Positions 32,280-40,502 of a stretch of DNA of 64,000 nucleotides are shown piece after piece; within the stretch, counting starts at the first letter, position 1, and every line of letters starts with the position of its first letter. Both the position numbers and the translations under genes were made by a program. The notes under the pieces were generated by a model. The model had not been told where the DNA came from. It made no database searches and saw nothing but the letters and a program-made list of their open reading frames with translations. The stretch is from Sporomusaceae bacterium. Its GTDB lineage: Bacteria; Bacillota; Negativicutes; Acidaminococcales; JAJUGR01. The stretch spans positions 1 through 64,000 of the forward strand of contig JAJUGR010000003.1 in the NCBI GenBank assembly GCA_029265905.1, in the 5' to 3' direction.

Positions 32280-33299
32280 CTACACTCCAATTCCAAATGT
32301 GCAATTGGGATAATGGCAAACCTCGCACTGCAGGCACAGCCCGCCTAAACCAAACCCGGCAAGGCGTTCCTTGGTGATCGCTACATCGGCTAATACAAAA
32401 GGCAACAGCAAGTCCAGCGCCGATACCTTCGAGAACATGACACCCCCCGGCAGTCCTAGGATCGCCCGTTCGCCCAAATAAGCGACCAGCGTCATCGCCC
32501 CGGGCAAAATCGGCGTTCCGTACGTGACGACAGCCGCCCCTGCCTGCCGGATGCCTAGCGGAGTTACGTCATCCGGATCAACCGACATCCCGCCAGTCGT
32601 CAAAATCAGCTCCGCTCCATTGCCTATTAGCTTGCGGATCTCCCGCGCAATCTCGTCCGCATCATCCGGACAAAACACCTGCTCCGCCACTGCGCAGCCG
32701 TATTCCGCCAGCTTCGACTGCAAAAACGGCCCAAACTTATCTTGGATCAGCCCATGATACACTTCGTTGCCAGTCGTCACGACGCTGATTTTGGGCCGCT
32801 TTAGCGGCAAGACATCGACGAGGCCATCCGAACAGATTGCCTCCACTTGTTCGATCAGGCTTTGCTCAACAACCAACGGAATCGCCCGCAGTCCAGCAAC
32901 GATTTCGCCCTTTTTCACCAGCCGAAAATTGCTTCGCGTTGCGATCATCACGTCCGAAAGCATATTGACCGCTTTGAGACGAGCTTCGTCAATGACGCAC
33001 AGCCCATCATATTGCGCCCGCAGCATGATCTTGCCTTCCGCCGGTTCCCCGTAATCAATGCCGACGCCGACCGCTGCACAGGCCATTCTCAGCGCAGCCT
33101 CGTCCTCGTGCAATCGTCCTCCGGTTTCTTCCCAGATATAAATATGTTCCTTGCCCAATCTGCGCAATTCAGGGATGTCCTCCTTGGTAATCACATGCCC
33201 GCGCCGATACGCCCGCCCCTTGAACTCTCCGGGCACAATTCTCGTCATGTCGTGGCAGCAAACGCAATTGACCGCTTCTTCGATCCGAATTTTCTTCAC
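32280..33299 (-). CDS. MoeA-like molybdopterin-binding protein with C-terminal Cys motif
   Basis: A 339-residue protein of the Firmicute molybdopterin-binding group related to MoeA/CinA. The N-terminus reads IRIEEAVNCVCCHDMTRIVPGEFKG; the MoCF domain has VVTTGNEVYHG and LTTGGMSVDPDDVTP, and LGLPGGVMFSK. The last 25 residues carry C-x2-C-x2-C-x4-C (LCLQCEVCHYPNC), a possible metal or cluster site. It is first in the Moco operon, behind leader RNA element C, and starts with GTG 33299. Its exact step, possibly metal selection or sensing, is unknown. Confidence 0.85.
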   Translation of the reverse strand: MKKIRIEEAVNCVCCHDMTRIVPGEFKGRAYRRGHVITKEDIPELRRLGKEHIYIWEETGGRLHEDEAALRMACAAVGVGIDYGEPAEGKIMLRAQYDGLCVIDEARLKAVNMLSDVMIATRSNFRLVKKGEIVAGLRAIPLVVEQSLIEQVEAICSDGLVDVLPLKRPKISVVTTGNEVYHGLIQDKFGPFLQSKLAEYGCAVAEQVFCPDDADEIAREIRKLIGNGAELILTTGGMSVDPDDVTPLGIRQAGAAVVTYGTPILPGAMTLVAYLGERAILGLPGGVMFSKVSALDLLLPFVLADVAITKERLAGFGLGGLCLQCEVCHYPNCTFGIGV

Positions 33300-33465
33300 A
33301 ATGATTTTCCCGTCCTTTCTCTTTGAGATATTGGTAAAACAAAAACTTCCATGCGGCAGCGCACAGAAGTTCTTTAGAAAACTTTTTCTGCGCGACGCTT
33401 GCAGTTCTGGCTGCCGATCCGTGGAAATTCGTTAGGACGGGCAGCTCGGTTCGCACCGTATTTTG

Positions 33466-33586
33466 TTGAAAAAAAAGAAACAAGCCCAGCTTTAAGAACA
33501 CAGCAAACAGACATGCTGTGCCTTGCAAAAGCTAGGCTTGTCTACTCTGTATCTGAATGTGCTTCAGATACCATATACAAGCGACT
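33466..33586 (-). ncRNA. Leader RNA element C (same class as A and B) before the Moco operon
   Basis: The minus-strand RNA has the same core: GUCGCUUG, UAUGGUAUC, then GAUACAGAGUAGACAAGCCUAGCU. P1 is 6 bp (33582-33577 with 33541-33536). P2 is 8 bp (33570-33563 with 33557-33550, loop GCACA); one P2 pair is U-A here and G-C in A and B, a compensatory change. The terminator has a 14-bp outer stem (33541-33528 with 33493-33480) and an inner CACAGCA hairpin, followed by UUUCUUUUUUUU. Its outer sequences differ from A and B but keep pairing. P1 again overlaps the terminator 5' arm. Confidence 0.75.
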
Positions 33587-33606
33587 TTGAAAGAAACCGT
33601 ATTTTC

Positions 33607-34296
33607 TTACTTGTTAGTATAATCAGTTTTTATGACGGCGTCAAGCCGCCCGTTTGCCAAAAGGCGGCTGACCGCCGCGCCGATATCGTCGGCGCGCGTG
33701 ATGCCGCTGACCACGGCGATCGTCTTGGCGCCATGCGCCGCCACTTCGCCGATGTTGTGCTCCTTCACGCCGCCGATCGCGACAAACGGCAACGTCGTAT
33801 GTGCCCGCACAAAATCCAGGTAAGCCAGCCCCACCGGCGAGCAGACGTCCTTTTTCGTCTGCGTGGCAAACAGCGGGCCGACTCCGATATAGTCGACGTC
33901 TGCGTCTGCTTCGGCCGCCAGCGCTTCCGCGGGTGCATGGGTCGACAGGCCGATGAATTTATCCGGCCCCAGGAGGCGCCGCACTGCCGACGGAGGATAA
34001 TCCGCCTGCCCGATGTGGACGCCGTCCGCGTCAGCCAGCAGCGCCAGATCCGGGTGATCGTTGACGACAAACAGCGCCCCCGCCGTCCGCGTCAGCTCGC
34101 GCAAGGCCCGGCAATCCGCCAGCTTCTCGCCCGGCTTTTTACTTTTGTCGCGATACTGGATGATCTTGATGCCGGCCGCCAGCATGGACGCCGCCACGTC
34201 CACCGTGCTCCGGCCGTTTGACTGCTCGTTGTCGGTGATGCCGTATAAGCCTGCTGCCTCAAATAAGGCGCGCAGCCTGTTTCTCCGCTCGTTCAT
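33607..34296 (-). CDS. thiE: Thiamine-phosphate synthase
   Basis: A 229-residue TIM-barrel enzyme: QYRDKSK, FVVNDHPDLALLADADGVHIGQ, GLSTHAPAEA, DYIGVGPLFATQTK and AIGGVKEHN are standard ThiE blocks. It joins the thiazole and pyrimidine moieties to thiamine phosphate. Last gene of the thi operon; its 3' end carries the promoter for the Moco operon, and no terminator of its own is visible before leader RNA C, which may stop thi read-through. Confidence 0.93.
   Translation of the reverse strand: MNERRNRLRALFEAAGLYGITDNEQSNGRSTVDVAASMLAAGIKIIQYRDKSKKPGEKLADCRALRELTRTAGALFVVNDHPDLALLADADGVHIGQADYPPSAVRRLLGPDKFIGLSTHAPAEALAAEADADVDYIGVGPLFATQTKKDVCSPVGLAYLDFVRAHTTLPFVAIGGVKEHNIGEVAAHGAKTIAVVSGITRADDIGAAVSRLLANGRLDAVIKTDYTNK
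33616..33644 (-). promoter_or_regulatory. Sigma-A promoter of the Moco operon
   Basis: TTGACG (33644-33639) and TATACT (33621-33616) on the minus strand, spaced 17 bp. It lies inside the last codons of thiE and fires directly into leader RNA C. The arrangement mirrors the promoter at 27360-27388, which also overlaps the end of the preceding gene. Confidence 0.75.
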
Positions 34297-34364
34297 ACGC
34301 TCCCGCCTTTCCTCTGTCGCGGAACCGGCAACGCTGCGGAAAAAGAGCGCGCGCCCAGGCGCTT

Positions 34365-35228
34365 TTACCGCAGCGTGTTGACCAGGGTTCCGATCTGTTC
34401 AATCGTGACCGCCACTTCATCGCCAGCCTTCAGCCAGACCTGCTTGTCGGCCGGATAGCCGAGCACGACGCCGCTGGGCGTGCCGGAGAAAATAAGGTCG
34501 CCCGGCTTCAGCGTCATGTATTGGGAAACATAGCTGATGATCGTCGCGCAATCAAAAATCATGTCGCGCGTATTGCCGTCTTGCCGCAGTTCCCCGTTGA
34601 CCCGGCACTGGACGGACAAGTTCGCCGGGTCGAGGGCGTCGGCCGTCACCAGGCAGGGGCCGATCGGCGCAAACTGGTCGCAGGTTTTGCCCAGCAGCCA
34701 CTGACTGGTGCGCAGCTGCAAGTCGCGCACGCTCAGGTCGTTGCCCGCCGTATAGCCGAAAACGTACGACAGGGCTTCTTCTTTCGCCACCTTCGACGCC
34801 TCTTTGCCGATCACGATGACGAGTTCCGCCTCGTAATCAAATTTGACGGCCCCCTCCGGCAACCGGACGCTTTCTTTGTGCGCCGCCAGCGCGTTGTTGA
34901 ACTTGCTGAACAGCACCGGAAATTCCGGCTGTTCAAAGTTGCATTCGTCGCGATGGCTCATGTAGTTCAAGCCAACGCACAGAATTTTTTCCGGATTGGC
35001 CACGCACGGCGCATACGCCACCGCGTCTTCCGGCAAAAACTGCCTGGCCTGTTTGGCAACCGCCCGCAGCTGTTCCAGCGCCGCTGCCCCGCCCGCGATC
35101 GCCGCCGCCATGGATGACGGCGCGGTCAGCGCGTGGACGGCCGCCTCCTTGGCCACATCGATAATGCCCTGTTCCGTTTGAATGCCCAAACAAAGGCTGC
35201 CGTTTTGCTTGAAATTGACTAGCTTCAT
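34365..35228 (-). CDS. Fumarylacetoacetate hydrolase (FAH) family protein
   Basis: A 287-residue FAH-superfamily protein with the divalent-metal site DYEAELVIVIGKEA, GYTAGNDLSVRDLQ and the C-terminal FSGTPSGV. Members hydrolyse or decarboxylate keto acids, often from ring fission. I prefer ATG 35228 over ATG 35234 because of the spacing to GGGGG. Its position between thiF and thiE is odd; it has no known thiamine role. It may be a passenger, a metabolite repair enzyme, or an acyl-pyruvate/oxaloacetate-type hydrolase. Confidence 0.88.
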   Translation of the reverse strand: MKLVNFKQNGSLCLGIQTEQGIIDVAKEAAVHALTAPSSMAAAIAGGAAALEQLRAVAKQARQFLPEDAVAYAPCVANPEKILCVGLNYMSHRDECNFEQPEFPVLFSKFNNALAAHKESVRLPEGAVKFDYEAELVIVIGKEASKVAKEEALSYVFGYTAGNDLSVRDLQLRTSQWLLGKTCDQFAPIGPCLVTADALDPANLSVQCRVNGELRQDGNTRDMIFDCATIISYVSQYMTLKPGDLIFSGTPSGVVLGYPADKQVWLKAGDEVAVTIEQIGTLVNTLR

Positions 35229-35304
35229 CTTCATCCGCCCCCTGATGTCCTATTTGCCATACGCTTTTAGCATACCATTTTCACCGGGGAAGCGGTTAGT
35301 TTTT

Positions 35305-35928
35305 CTACAGTCGGCCGCCGCCTTTTTGCGCAGCCTGCCGGAGGGCAAAATGCAGCACGGCATTGGCCTGCAGCGCCGCCGCTGCCGCCACGCGCGGTGC
35401 CAGCGGCGGCGACTGGTCGATGTCGCTTTGTTCGTCGCCCACCAGCACCAGCTTGCCGATCTGCCGTACGGGAAGGGGGCGCAGGTCGCAGCCGGCAATG
35501 CCCGAGGCGGCCACGACCAGCTTGCCGGCCGGGACATACGCCTCAATCAGCCACGCCTTCACCTCCGGCGCATCGACGCATTCTACAACCACGTCGCAGT
35601 CGGCAAACCAGTCGGCCGCATTGCCTTCCGTGATGCGCGCCTGCGCCAGCGTCAACGCCAAGTCCGGCGTGATGCGGCGCAAGTTTTCCGCCAGCGCCGC
35701 CACTTTCGGCCGGCCGACCTGGTCGGCGAAAAAAAACTGGCGGTTCAGGTTGCTCGGCTCCACGCAGTCAAAATCGACAAGGTGCAGGTTGCGAAACCCG
35801 CTGCGGACCAAGTGCGCGGCACAGTTGGAGCCCAGGCCGCCCGCCCCGGCAATGCCGACCGACAAGCCGCCGATCGCCGCCAGTTGTTCCGGCGTCAGAT
35901 AGCGGCCCAAAGCCGTTTGAAAATCCAT
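35305..35928 (-). CDS. thiF: ThiS adenylyltransferase (ThiF/MoeB/E1-like)
   Basis: A 207-residue E1-like protein. The ATP site is GIAGAGGLGSN (about 24-34); LVDFDCVEPSNLNRQ and VVECVDAPEVK follow. It is short for the family and I see no CxxC zinc pair, as in the compact clostridial ThiF form. It adenylates the C-terminal Gly of ThiS for thiazole synthesis. Start 35928 (MDFQTA). Confidence 0.88.
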   Translation of the reverse strand: MDFQTALGRYLTPEQLAAIGGLSVGIAGAGGLGSNCAAHLVRSGFRNLHLVDFDCVEPSNLNRQFFFADQVGRPKVAALAENLRRITPDLALTLAQARITEGNAADWFADCDVVVECVDAPEVKAWLIEAYVPAGKLVVAASGIAGCDLRPLPVRQIGKLVLVGDEQSDIDQSPPLAPRVAAAAALQANAVLHFALRQAAQKGGGRL

Positions 35929-35951
35929 GCAAGCCACCGCCTTTTGCTCTG

Positions 35952-37058
35952 TTACAGCTGATAGTGCCAATCCTGGAACAGCGGCTGGTAGCCCTTCGTT
36001 TTCAGCATCGCCGCCATTTCCGCAACGCTGCGCCCATCGGCCGGCTCAAACTGTTCCTCCTGCTCGGGGTGGCTGTGTCCGCCGACCGCCGTCGACACCC
36101 CCGCCGACATCTTGGTCACGCCAAGCTGGACCAATTCGTCGCGCAGGCCCTGCCGCTCGCGCGTCGAAACGCAAATCCCGCTGTGCGGCATGAAAATGCG
36201 GTACGCCGTAATGTACTGCACCAAGTCGCGGTCATTCACCGCGTCGGCGGGCGGAAAGCCGCCCAGGCAGGGCCGCAGGCGGGGCGGCGCGATCTGGACC
36301 TCTGTGCCGGGATACTGCTGCTGCAGGTAATAAGCGTGCAAACCGGTATAAAACGCCTCCCGCCGCCAAGGCGCCAGCCCGAGCAGGGCCCCGACGGTGA
36401 CCGAGCGCATCCCGCCCCGGCAGGCGCGTTCCGGCGCGTTCAGGCGGTACAGGTAGTCGCTTTTCGGCCCCCAGGGATGCAGCGGACCGTACAGCGCGCG
36501 CTGGTAGACCTCCTGGTACATGGTCATGCCGTCCACGCCAGCGGCGGCCAAGGCGCGATAATCGTCTTCCGTCAGCGAATACACCTCGATGCTGATCGAA
36601 CTGAAATGGCGCTTCAACACCTCCACGCAATCCAGCATGTAAGCGACCGTCGATTTGCCCGGATGCTCGCCGGTGAGAAACAGCACGTGCTTGAGCCCCG
36701 TCCGGCTGATCGCGCGCGCCTCAGCGTCAACCTCCGCCAGCGTCAGCTGGCGGCGGCGGAATTCATTGTTGTGGCGAAAGCCGCAGTATACGCAGCCGTT
36801 GATGCAGTAATCCGAGACGTACAGCGGCGTAAACAGCTGGATTGTCCGGCCAAAATGCTTGCGCGTTTCGGCCTGCGCCCGCCGGGCCATTTCTTCTAAG
36901 CGTTCGGCCGCCACCGGCGCCAAGAGCTTCAGGTAATCCGCCGGCTGCAGGCGCTCTTTGGCCAGCACGGCGTCAACCTCCGGCAGCGTAACCTCGGCCC
37001 AGAACGCATCGAAATCAAACGCCTCGTAAGGCTGAAGCACGTCATATACGCCGCTCAT
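35952..37058 (-). CDS. thiH: 2-iminoacetate synthase (radical SAM)
   Basis: A 368-residue ThiH. The radical SAM cluster is Cys85-x3-Cys89-x2-Cys92 ([12 protein letters not shown]); LFLTGEHP and GQ-type [12 protein letters not shown] fit the family. It splits tyrosine to dehydroglycine for thiazole assembly under anaerobic conditions, while aerobes use ThiO. It overlaps thiG by 4 bp. Confidence 0.94.
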   Translation of the reverse strand: MSGVYDVLQPYEAFDFDAFWAEVTLPEVDAVLAKERLQPADYLKLLAPVAAERLEEMARRAQAETRKHFGRTIQLFTPLYVSDYCINGCVYCGFRHNNEFRRRQLTLAEVDAEARAISRTGLKHVLFLTGEHPGKSTVAYMLDCVEVLKRHFSSISIEVYSLTEDDYRALAAAGVDGMTMYQEVYQRALYGPLHPWGPKSDYLYRLNAPERACRGGMRSVTVGALLGLAPWRREAFYTGLHAYYLQQQYPGTEVQIAPPRLRPCLGGFPPADAVNDRDLVQYITAYRIFMPHSGICVSTRERQGLRDELVQLGVTKMSAGVSTAVGGHSHPEQEEQFEPADGRSVAEMAAMLKTKGYQPLFQDWHYQL

Positions 37059-37843
37059 CGGTTCGCCTCCCGCGATAAAAAGCCGGTCAGGGGCGACGAG
37101 GCGACCGCTTCTTCGCGCCGCGCGCCCGCCCCGGCCAAGTAGGCGAGGCGGCCGGCCTCCACCGCCCGGGCAAACGCTTCGGCCATCAGCACCGGATCGT
37201 TGGCGGACGCGATGGCCGTGTTCACCATTACGCCGGCCGCCCCCATCTCCATCGCCTCCGCCGCCTCCGACGGGCGGCCGATGCCGGCGTCGACGATGAC
37301 CGGCGTGTCCGGCAATTCGCCCAGCAGAATGCGGATCATCTCTTTGGTCTGCAGGCCGCGGTTGCTGCCAATCGGCGCGCCCAGCGGCATGACCGCCGCC
37401 GCGCCGGCCGCGACCAGCGCCCGGGCCGCATATAAGTCGGGGTTCATGTAGGGGAAGACCTGAAAGCCTTCCCGGGCCAGCTGTTCAGTCGCCTTGATCG
37501 TCTCGGCATTATCCGGCAGCAGGTAGCGCGCATCGGCGATAACCTCCACCTTGATCCAGTCGCCGCAGCCGGCGGCTCTGGCCAGGCGAGCGATGCGCAC
37601 CGCCTCCTCGGCAGTGCGGGCGCCGGAGGTGTTCGGCATCAAGACCGCCCCCTTGGGAATACAGTCGAGAATGTGCTCCTGCATACCGGCCGGATTGATT
37701 CGTCGCACGGCCACCGTCACCGCGTTCGTCTGCGCCGCCGCCATCACGCGCGGCAAAATGCTTTGATCACCATATTTTCCAGTGCCAACTATCAAGCGGC
37801 TTGATAGTTTTTGTCCCCCTATTTCCCACGCTGTCGTCATCAT
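37055..37843 (-). CDS. thiG: Thiazole synthase
   Basis: A 262-residue ThiG with [12 protein letters not shown], the catalytic Lys in [25 protein letters not shown] and [12 protein letters not shown]. It forms the thiazole ring from deoxyxylulose phosphate, dehydroglycine and ThiS thiocarboxylate. AGGAGG precedes ATG 37843; thiS ends just upstream. Confidence 0.94.
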   Translation of the reverse strand: MMTTAWEIGGQKLSSRLIVGTGKYGDQSILPRVMAAAQTNAVTVAVRRINPAGMQEHILDCIPKGAVLMPNTSGARTAEEAVRIARLARAAGCGDWIKVEVIADARYLLPDNAETIKATEQLAREGFQVFPYMNPDLYAARALVAAGAAAVMPLGAPIGSNRGLQTKEMIRILLGELPDTPVIVDAGIGRPSEAAEAMEMGAAGVMVNTAIASANDPVLMAEAFARAVEAGRLAYLAGAGARREEAVASSPLTGFLSREANR

Positions 37844-37844
37844 G

Positions 37845-38045
37845 TCAGCCCCCTCCTACGAAAGTAACAATTTCCAACGCATCGCCCGCCTGCAACAGGA
37901 TGCTGTCCCACTCGTCGCGCCTGCGGATGGCGCCGTTTAACTCAATGACGATGTGTTTGTCCAACAACCCCTGTGCCGCCAGGTAGCCGGCCAGCGTACC
38001 GGCGTTGGGCAGCGGCGTTTGTTCGCCGTTCACGATAAAAGCCAT
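37845..38045 (-). CDS. thiS: Sulfur carrier protein
   Basis: A 66-residue beta-grasp protein that ends in Gly-Gly-Gly (IVTFVGGG), so the thiocarboxylate-forming di-glycine is followed by one extra Gly. Start 38045 (MAFIVNG) follows AAGGAGGG. First gene of the operon, behind the TPP riboswitch terminator. The extra terminal Gly might need trimming or may be tolerated. Confidence 0.9.
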   Translation of the reverse strand: MAFIVNGEQTPLPNAGTLAGYLAAQGLLDKHIVIELNGAIRRRDEWDSILLQAGDALEIVTFVGGG

Positions 38046-38073
38046 TTTCTTCTCGCCCTCCTTGTTTGCGCAT

Positions 38074-38108
38074 AAAAAGACGCACCCCCCGCAAAAAGGT
38101 GGTGCGTC
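38074..38108 (-). terminator. Riboswitch-controlled terminator before thiS
   Basis: On the minus strand GACGCACC (38108-38101) pairs with GGTGCGTC (38086-38079), followed by TTTTT. It sits between the TPP aptamer and thiS and is the expected expression platform for OFF control by thiamine pyrophosphate. Confidence 0.85.
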
Positions 38109-38147
38109 AAAACGCTGCAACAGATAGAAAAACCCCTGTGCATTCAC

Positions 38148-38240
38148 TGACTACCTTTCCTACGCGGGCATTATCCCGATCAGGTGTGGAGGTAAGCGCT
38201 CCTAGCGCACTCTCAGCCCATAACATGAGCTCCCTCGGTA
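38148..38240 (-). ncRNA. TPP riboswitch (THI element)
   Basis: The minus-strand RNA carries the defining TPP aptamer segments in order: GGGAGCUC, GGGCUGAGAGUG, ACCUGAUC, GGAUAAUGCCCGCGUAGG. Ligand binding should favour the terminator at 38074-38108 and switch off thiSGHF-FAH-thiE. Confidence 0.95.
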
Positions 38241-38265
38241 ACAGACGACTATTCAATTGAAATTC

Positions 38266-38294
38266 ATTATAGACCTGCCTGGCAATTCTGTCAA
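38266..38294 (-). promoter_or_regulatory. Consensus sigma-A promoter of the thi operon
   Basis: TTGACA (38294-38289) and TATAAT (38271-38266), both perfect, with a 17-bp spacer, on the minus strand. Transcription would start near 38258, just ahead of the TPP aptamer. Confidence 0.88.
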
Positions 38295-38322
38295 ATATCA
38301 AAATCGCAGCGGCCTCTGCCGG

Positions 38323-39051
38323 TCAATTCATATACAAGCCGCCGTTCACATCCAGCGTGCAGCCTTGAATATGCTTCGAATCATCGCTGGCCAAAAAGGC
38401 GATGACATTCGCCACGTCGCGGGGCTGACCGACAATCGTGCCGGGCGCATAATCGTTCGAAGCCGTGAGCGGCGTGGCGATCACGCCGGGGGCGACGCCA
38501 TTCACATTGATATGATGGGGCATGCCCAGCTTGGCGAGGGCGTACGTCGTGGAAACAACGCCGCCTTTGGAGGCGACGTAATTGATGCCGGAGGCGATGC
38601 CGCCAATCCGGGCGGCGACCGAAGCGACATTAATGATTTTGCCGTACTGCTGGGCCTTCATATAGGGAAAAACTTCGCGGGCGCACAGATAACTGCCGCG
38701 CAAATTGATGTTCAGCGTCTTGTCCCAAACCTCGGCCGTCACGTCCTCCATGCTGATGTAAGGGCAGATGCCCGCCCCGTTGACGAGAATATGTACCGTG
38801 CCGAACCGTTCGACGGCAAACGCGATCAAGGCTTCAATATCGGCCGGCTTGGACACGTCGAGCGCAAATGGCAGGCAACGGCAGCCGGTGATCGTCGCAA
38901 TCTCGTCCGCCGCCGCTTTGGCGTTGTCAAAGTTCAGGTCCGCCAAAACAAGCCCCTTGGCCCCGCGTTCGGCCAGGACCAGTCCCGTCTCGCGGCTGAT
39001 GCCGCTGCCGCCGCCTGTGATGACCGCGTATTTCCCCGTAAACTGTTTCAT
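38323..39051 (-). CDS. SDR oxidoreductase (3-oxoacyl reductase-like)
   Basis: A 242-residue short-chain dehydrogenase with GGGSGISRETG (about 11-21), LVNGAG, Ser in NVASVAAR and YVASK. The Asp after the second strand (LVLADLN) suggests NAD(H). ATG 39051 follows AAGGAG at good spacing. It follows the OFA-type carrier gene by 33 bp and shares its MerR-type promoter. The substrate, a hydroxyacid or polyol, is unknown. Not part of the polyhydroxybenzene operon. Confidence 0.85.
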   Translation of the reverse strand: MKQFTGKYAVITGGGSGISRETGLVLAERGAKGLVLADLNFDNAKAAADEIATITGCRCLPFALDVSKPADIEALIAFAVERFGTVHILVNGAGICPYISMEDVTAEVWDKTLNINLRGSYLCAREVFPYMKAQQYGKIINVASVAARIGGIASGINYVASKGGVVSTTYALAKLGMPHHINVNGVAPGVIATPLTASNDYAPGTIVGQPRDVANVIAFLASDDSKHIQGCTLDVNGGLYMN

Positions 39052-39084
39052 TTCTACCACTCCTTATCGTTTGTTATCGCGAAA

Positions 39085-40323
39085 TCAAACCGATTCCGTC
39101 ACGACCGCATTTCCCCGCCGGCGCTGCTTCAGCATAATCGCGCCGACGAGCAGCACCCCAAATGACGCCACGCCGGCGGCCGAAAGATAAGCCAGCGAAA
39201 AGCTGCCCGTTGCATCAAAGAAATATGACGACAGGCGCGGCCCGACATAAGCGCCGCCGGCATAGCCCAGGAACATGATGCCGTAATTGACGCCCAGGTT
39301 TTTTGTCCCGAAGGAAAGGCTCGTAATCGGCGGGAAAAGGACTAGCAGACCGCCGAAGGCAAAGCCGAGCAGCACAACGCAGACAAGAAAGACCGGCATT
39401 GATTTGGCTGTGCCGAGCAGCAAGAGCGCGCCGATCGTCAAAGCGAAGCTGACCAGCAGCGATTTGAAGCCGCCGATTTTGTCGTAAATAACGCCGAACG
39501 AGAGCCGGCCGACAAAATTCGCCATCGTGCTGACGCTCACCACCAGGGCGCCGACGGTCGCGGCGACACCAAGCTGGGTTTGGGCGATGACAGACGCGGA
39601 GTTGATCATCATCGTGCCCGCCGTGCTGGCGCACACGAACACCGCCAGCAGCATGTAAAACAGCGGCGTGCGCAGCATCTCGCCCCACTCGTAATCCCGC
39701 CCGGCGGCCGCCGGCGTGCCGGGTTGCGGCGACGTCCACCCCTCCGGCTTGTAGTTGGCCGGCGCCAGTTCCATCATCCAGCCGACCGCGCAAATCCCGA
39801 CAATGAACAAAGCCCCCAGCACTTCAAAGGCCCGAACAACACCGAACCGTTCGATCAACAGCGAGGCGACCGGCGCCAGCACAAACGGCCCCACCGAGGC
39901 GCTGGCCAGCAGCAGACCGGAAATTTTTCCGCGCTTGTCCGGAAACCAGCGCAGCGCCGTCGTCAGCGCGGCATTGTAGACAATCCCGCCGCCGCTGCCC
40001 GCCAGCACCCCGTAAACCAAATACAGCTGCGTGATCATCTCGCACTTGCCGGTGAAAAACCAGCCCAGGCCAAACAAAACCCCGCCGACATATATGTTCA
40101 TTTTCGCCCCGTAGGTGTCGGCCACGCGCCCGGAGAAAATCCCCAAAATCGACAGACACAAGGTGTAGATAGTGAACGACAAGGAAAAATCCGTCATCGT
40201 CCAGCCCCTCAAGCTGAGCATTGGTTTGGCAAAAACGCTGAAGATGGCTGCCGACGCCGCGAAAAAAATGATAGTCCAACCGGCGCCGAACACTGACCAA
40301 CGATTGACTTTCTTTTCTGCCAT
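39085..40323 (-). CDS. OFA-family MFS transporter
   Basis: A 412-residue 12-helix carrier of the oxalate:formate antiporter/lactate group: GWTIIFFAASAAIFSVFAKPML at the start, IFSGRVADTYGAK after helix 2, YGVLAGSGGGIVYNAAL and RWFPDKRGKISG. Likely moves a small monocarboxylate or dicarboxylate. GAGGAGAGG precedes ATG 40323. Under the MerR-type promoter at 40372-40402 with the SDR gene downstream. Confidence 0.87.
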   Translation of the reverse strand: MAEKKVNRWSVFGAGWTIIFFAASAAIFSVFAKPMLSLRGWTMTDFSLSFTIYTLCLSILGIFSGRVADTYGAKMNIYVGGVLFGLGWFFTGKCEMITQLYLVYGVLAGSGGGIVYNAALTTALRWFPDKRGKISGLLLASASVGPFVLAPVASLLIERFGVVRAFEVLGALFIVGICAVGWMMELAPANYKPEGWTSPQPGTPAAAGRDYEWGEMLRTPLFYMLLAVFVCASTAGTMMINSASVIAQTQLGVAATVGALVVSVSTMANFVGRLSFGVIYDKIGGFKSLLVSFALTIGALLLLGTAKSMPVFLVCVVLLGFAFGGLLVLFPPITSLSFGTKNLGVNYGIMFLGYAGGAYVGPRLSSYFFDATGSFSLAYLSAAGVASFGVLLVGAIMLKQRRRGNAVVTESV

Positions 40324-40351
40324 AAAAGCCTCTCCTCTGTTTTTTCATTAC

Positions 40352-40365
40352 GTGAAGCGCTTCAC
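40352..40365. promoter_or_regulatory. 14-bp perfect palindrome at the OFA-carrier promoter
   Basis: GTGAAGCGCTTCAC is fully self-complementary. It lies at or just after the predicted transcription start of the carrier gene, where a bound repressor would block elongation. The core resembles LacI/CcpA-type half-sites but is shorter than the usual cre box. The protein that binds it is not identifiable here. Confidence 0.5.
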
Positions 40366-40371
40366 AAACAT

Positions 40372-40402
40372 ACCGTACGCCTTCAAGCCGCTTGAGAGTC
40401 AA
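40372..40402 (-). promoter_or_regulatory. MerR-type promoter with 19-bp spacer
   Basis: TTGACT (40402-40397) is followed after exactly 19 bp by TACGGT (40377-40372) on the minus strand. The long spacer carries a dyad, CTCAAG and CTTGAAG around a short centre. A stretched spacer with central dyad is the hallmark of promoters activated by MerR-family proteins; a MerR gene lies at 40503-41312, reading toward this promoter. Confidence 0.6.
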
Positions 40403-40440
40403 CAAAAAGTTAGAATTAAACGATAAATCAGTGCGGCAAT

Positions 40441-40489
40441 AAAAAGACCGCTTCTTTGCCCGCATAAACAGGCAAGAAACGGTCTTTTT
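40441..40489. terminator. Intrinsic terminator after the MerR gene
   Basis: AAAAAGACCG...TTCTT.GCC pairs with GGCAAGAA.CGGTCTTTTT across a 10-base loop, with A/T runs on both sides. It follows the stop of the MerR gene (40503) and separates it from the carrier promoter. Confidence 0.88.
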
Positions 40490-40502
40490 CAAGCGAAACG
40501 TG

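Noticed and set aside
33300-33465. Classical Moco riboswitch or short peptide in the long leader before the MoeA-like gene
   Set aside because: I could not match the conserved Moco aptamer segments, and open frames in this stretch have no ribosome site or protein-like sequence.
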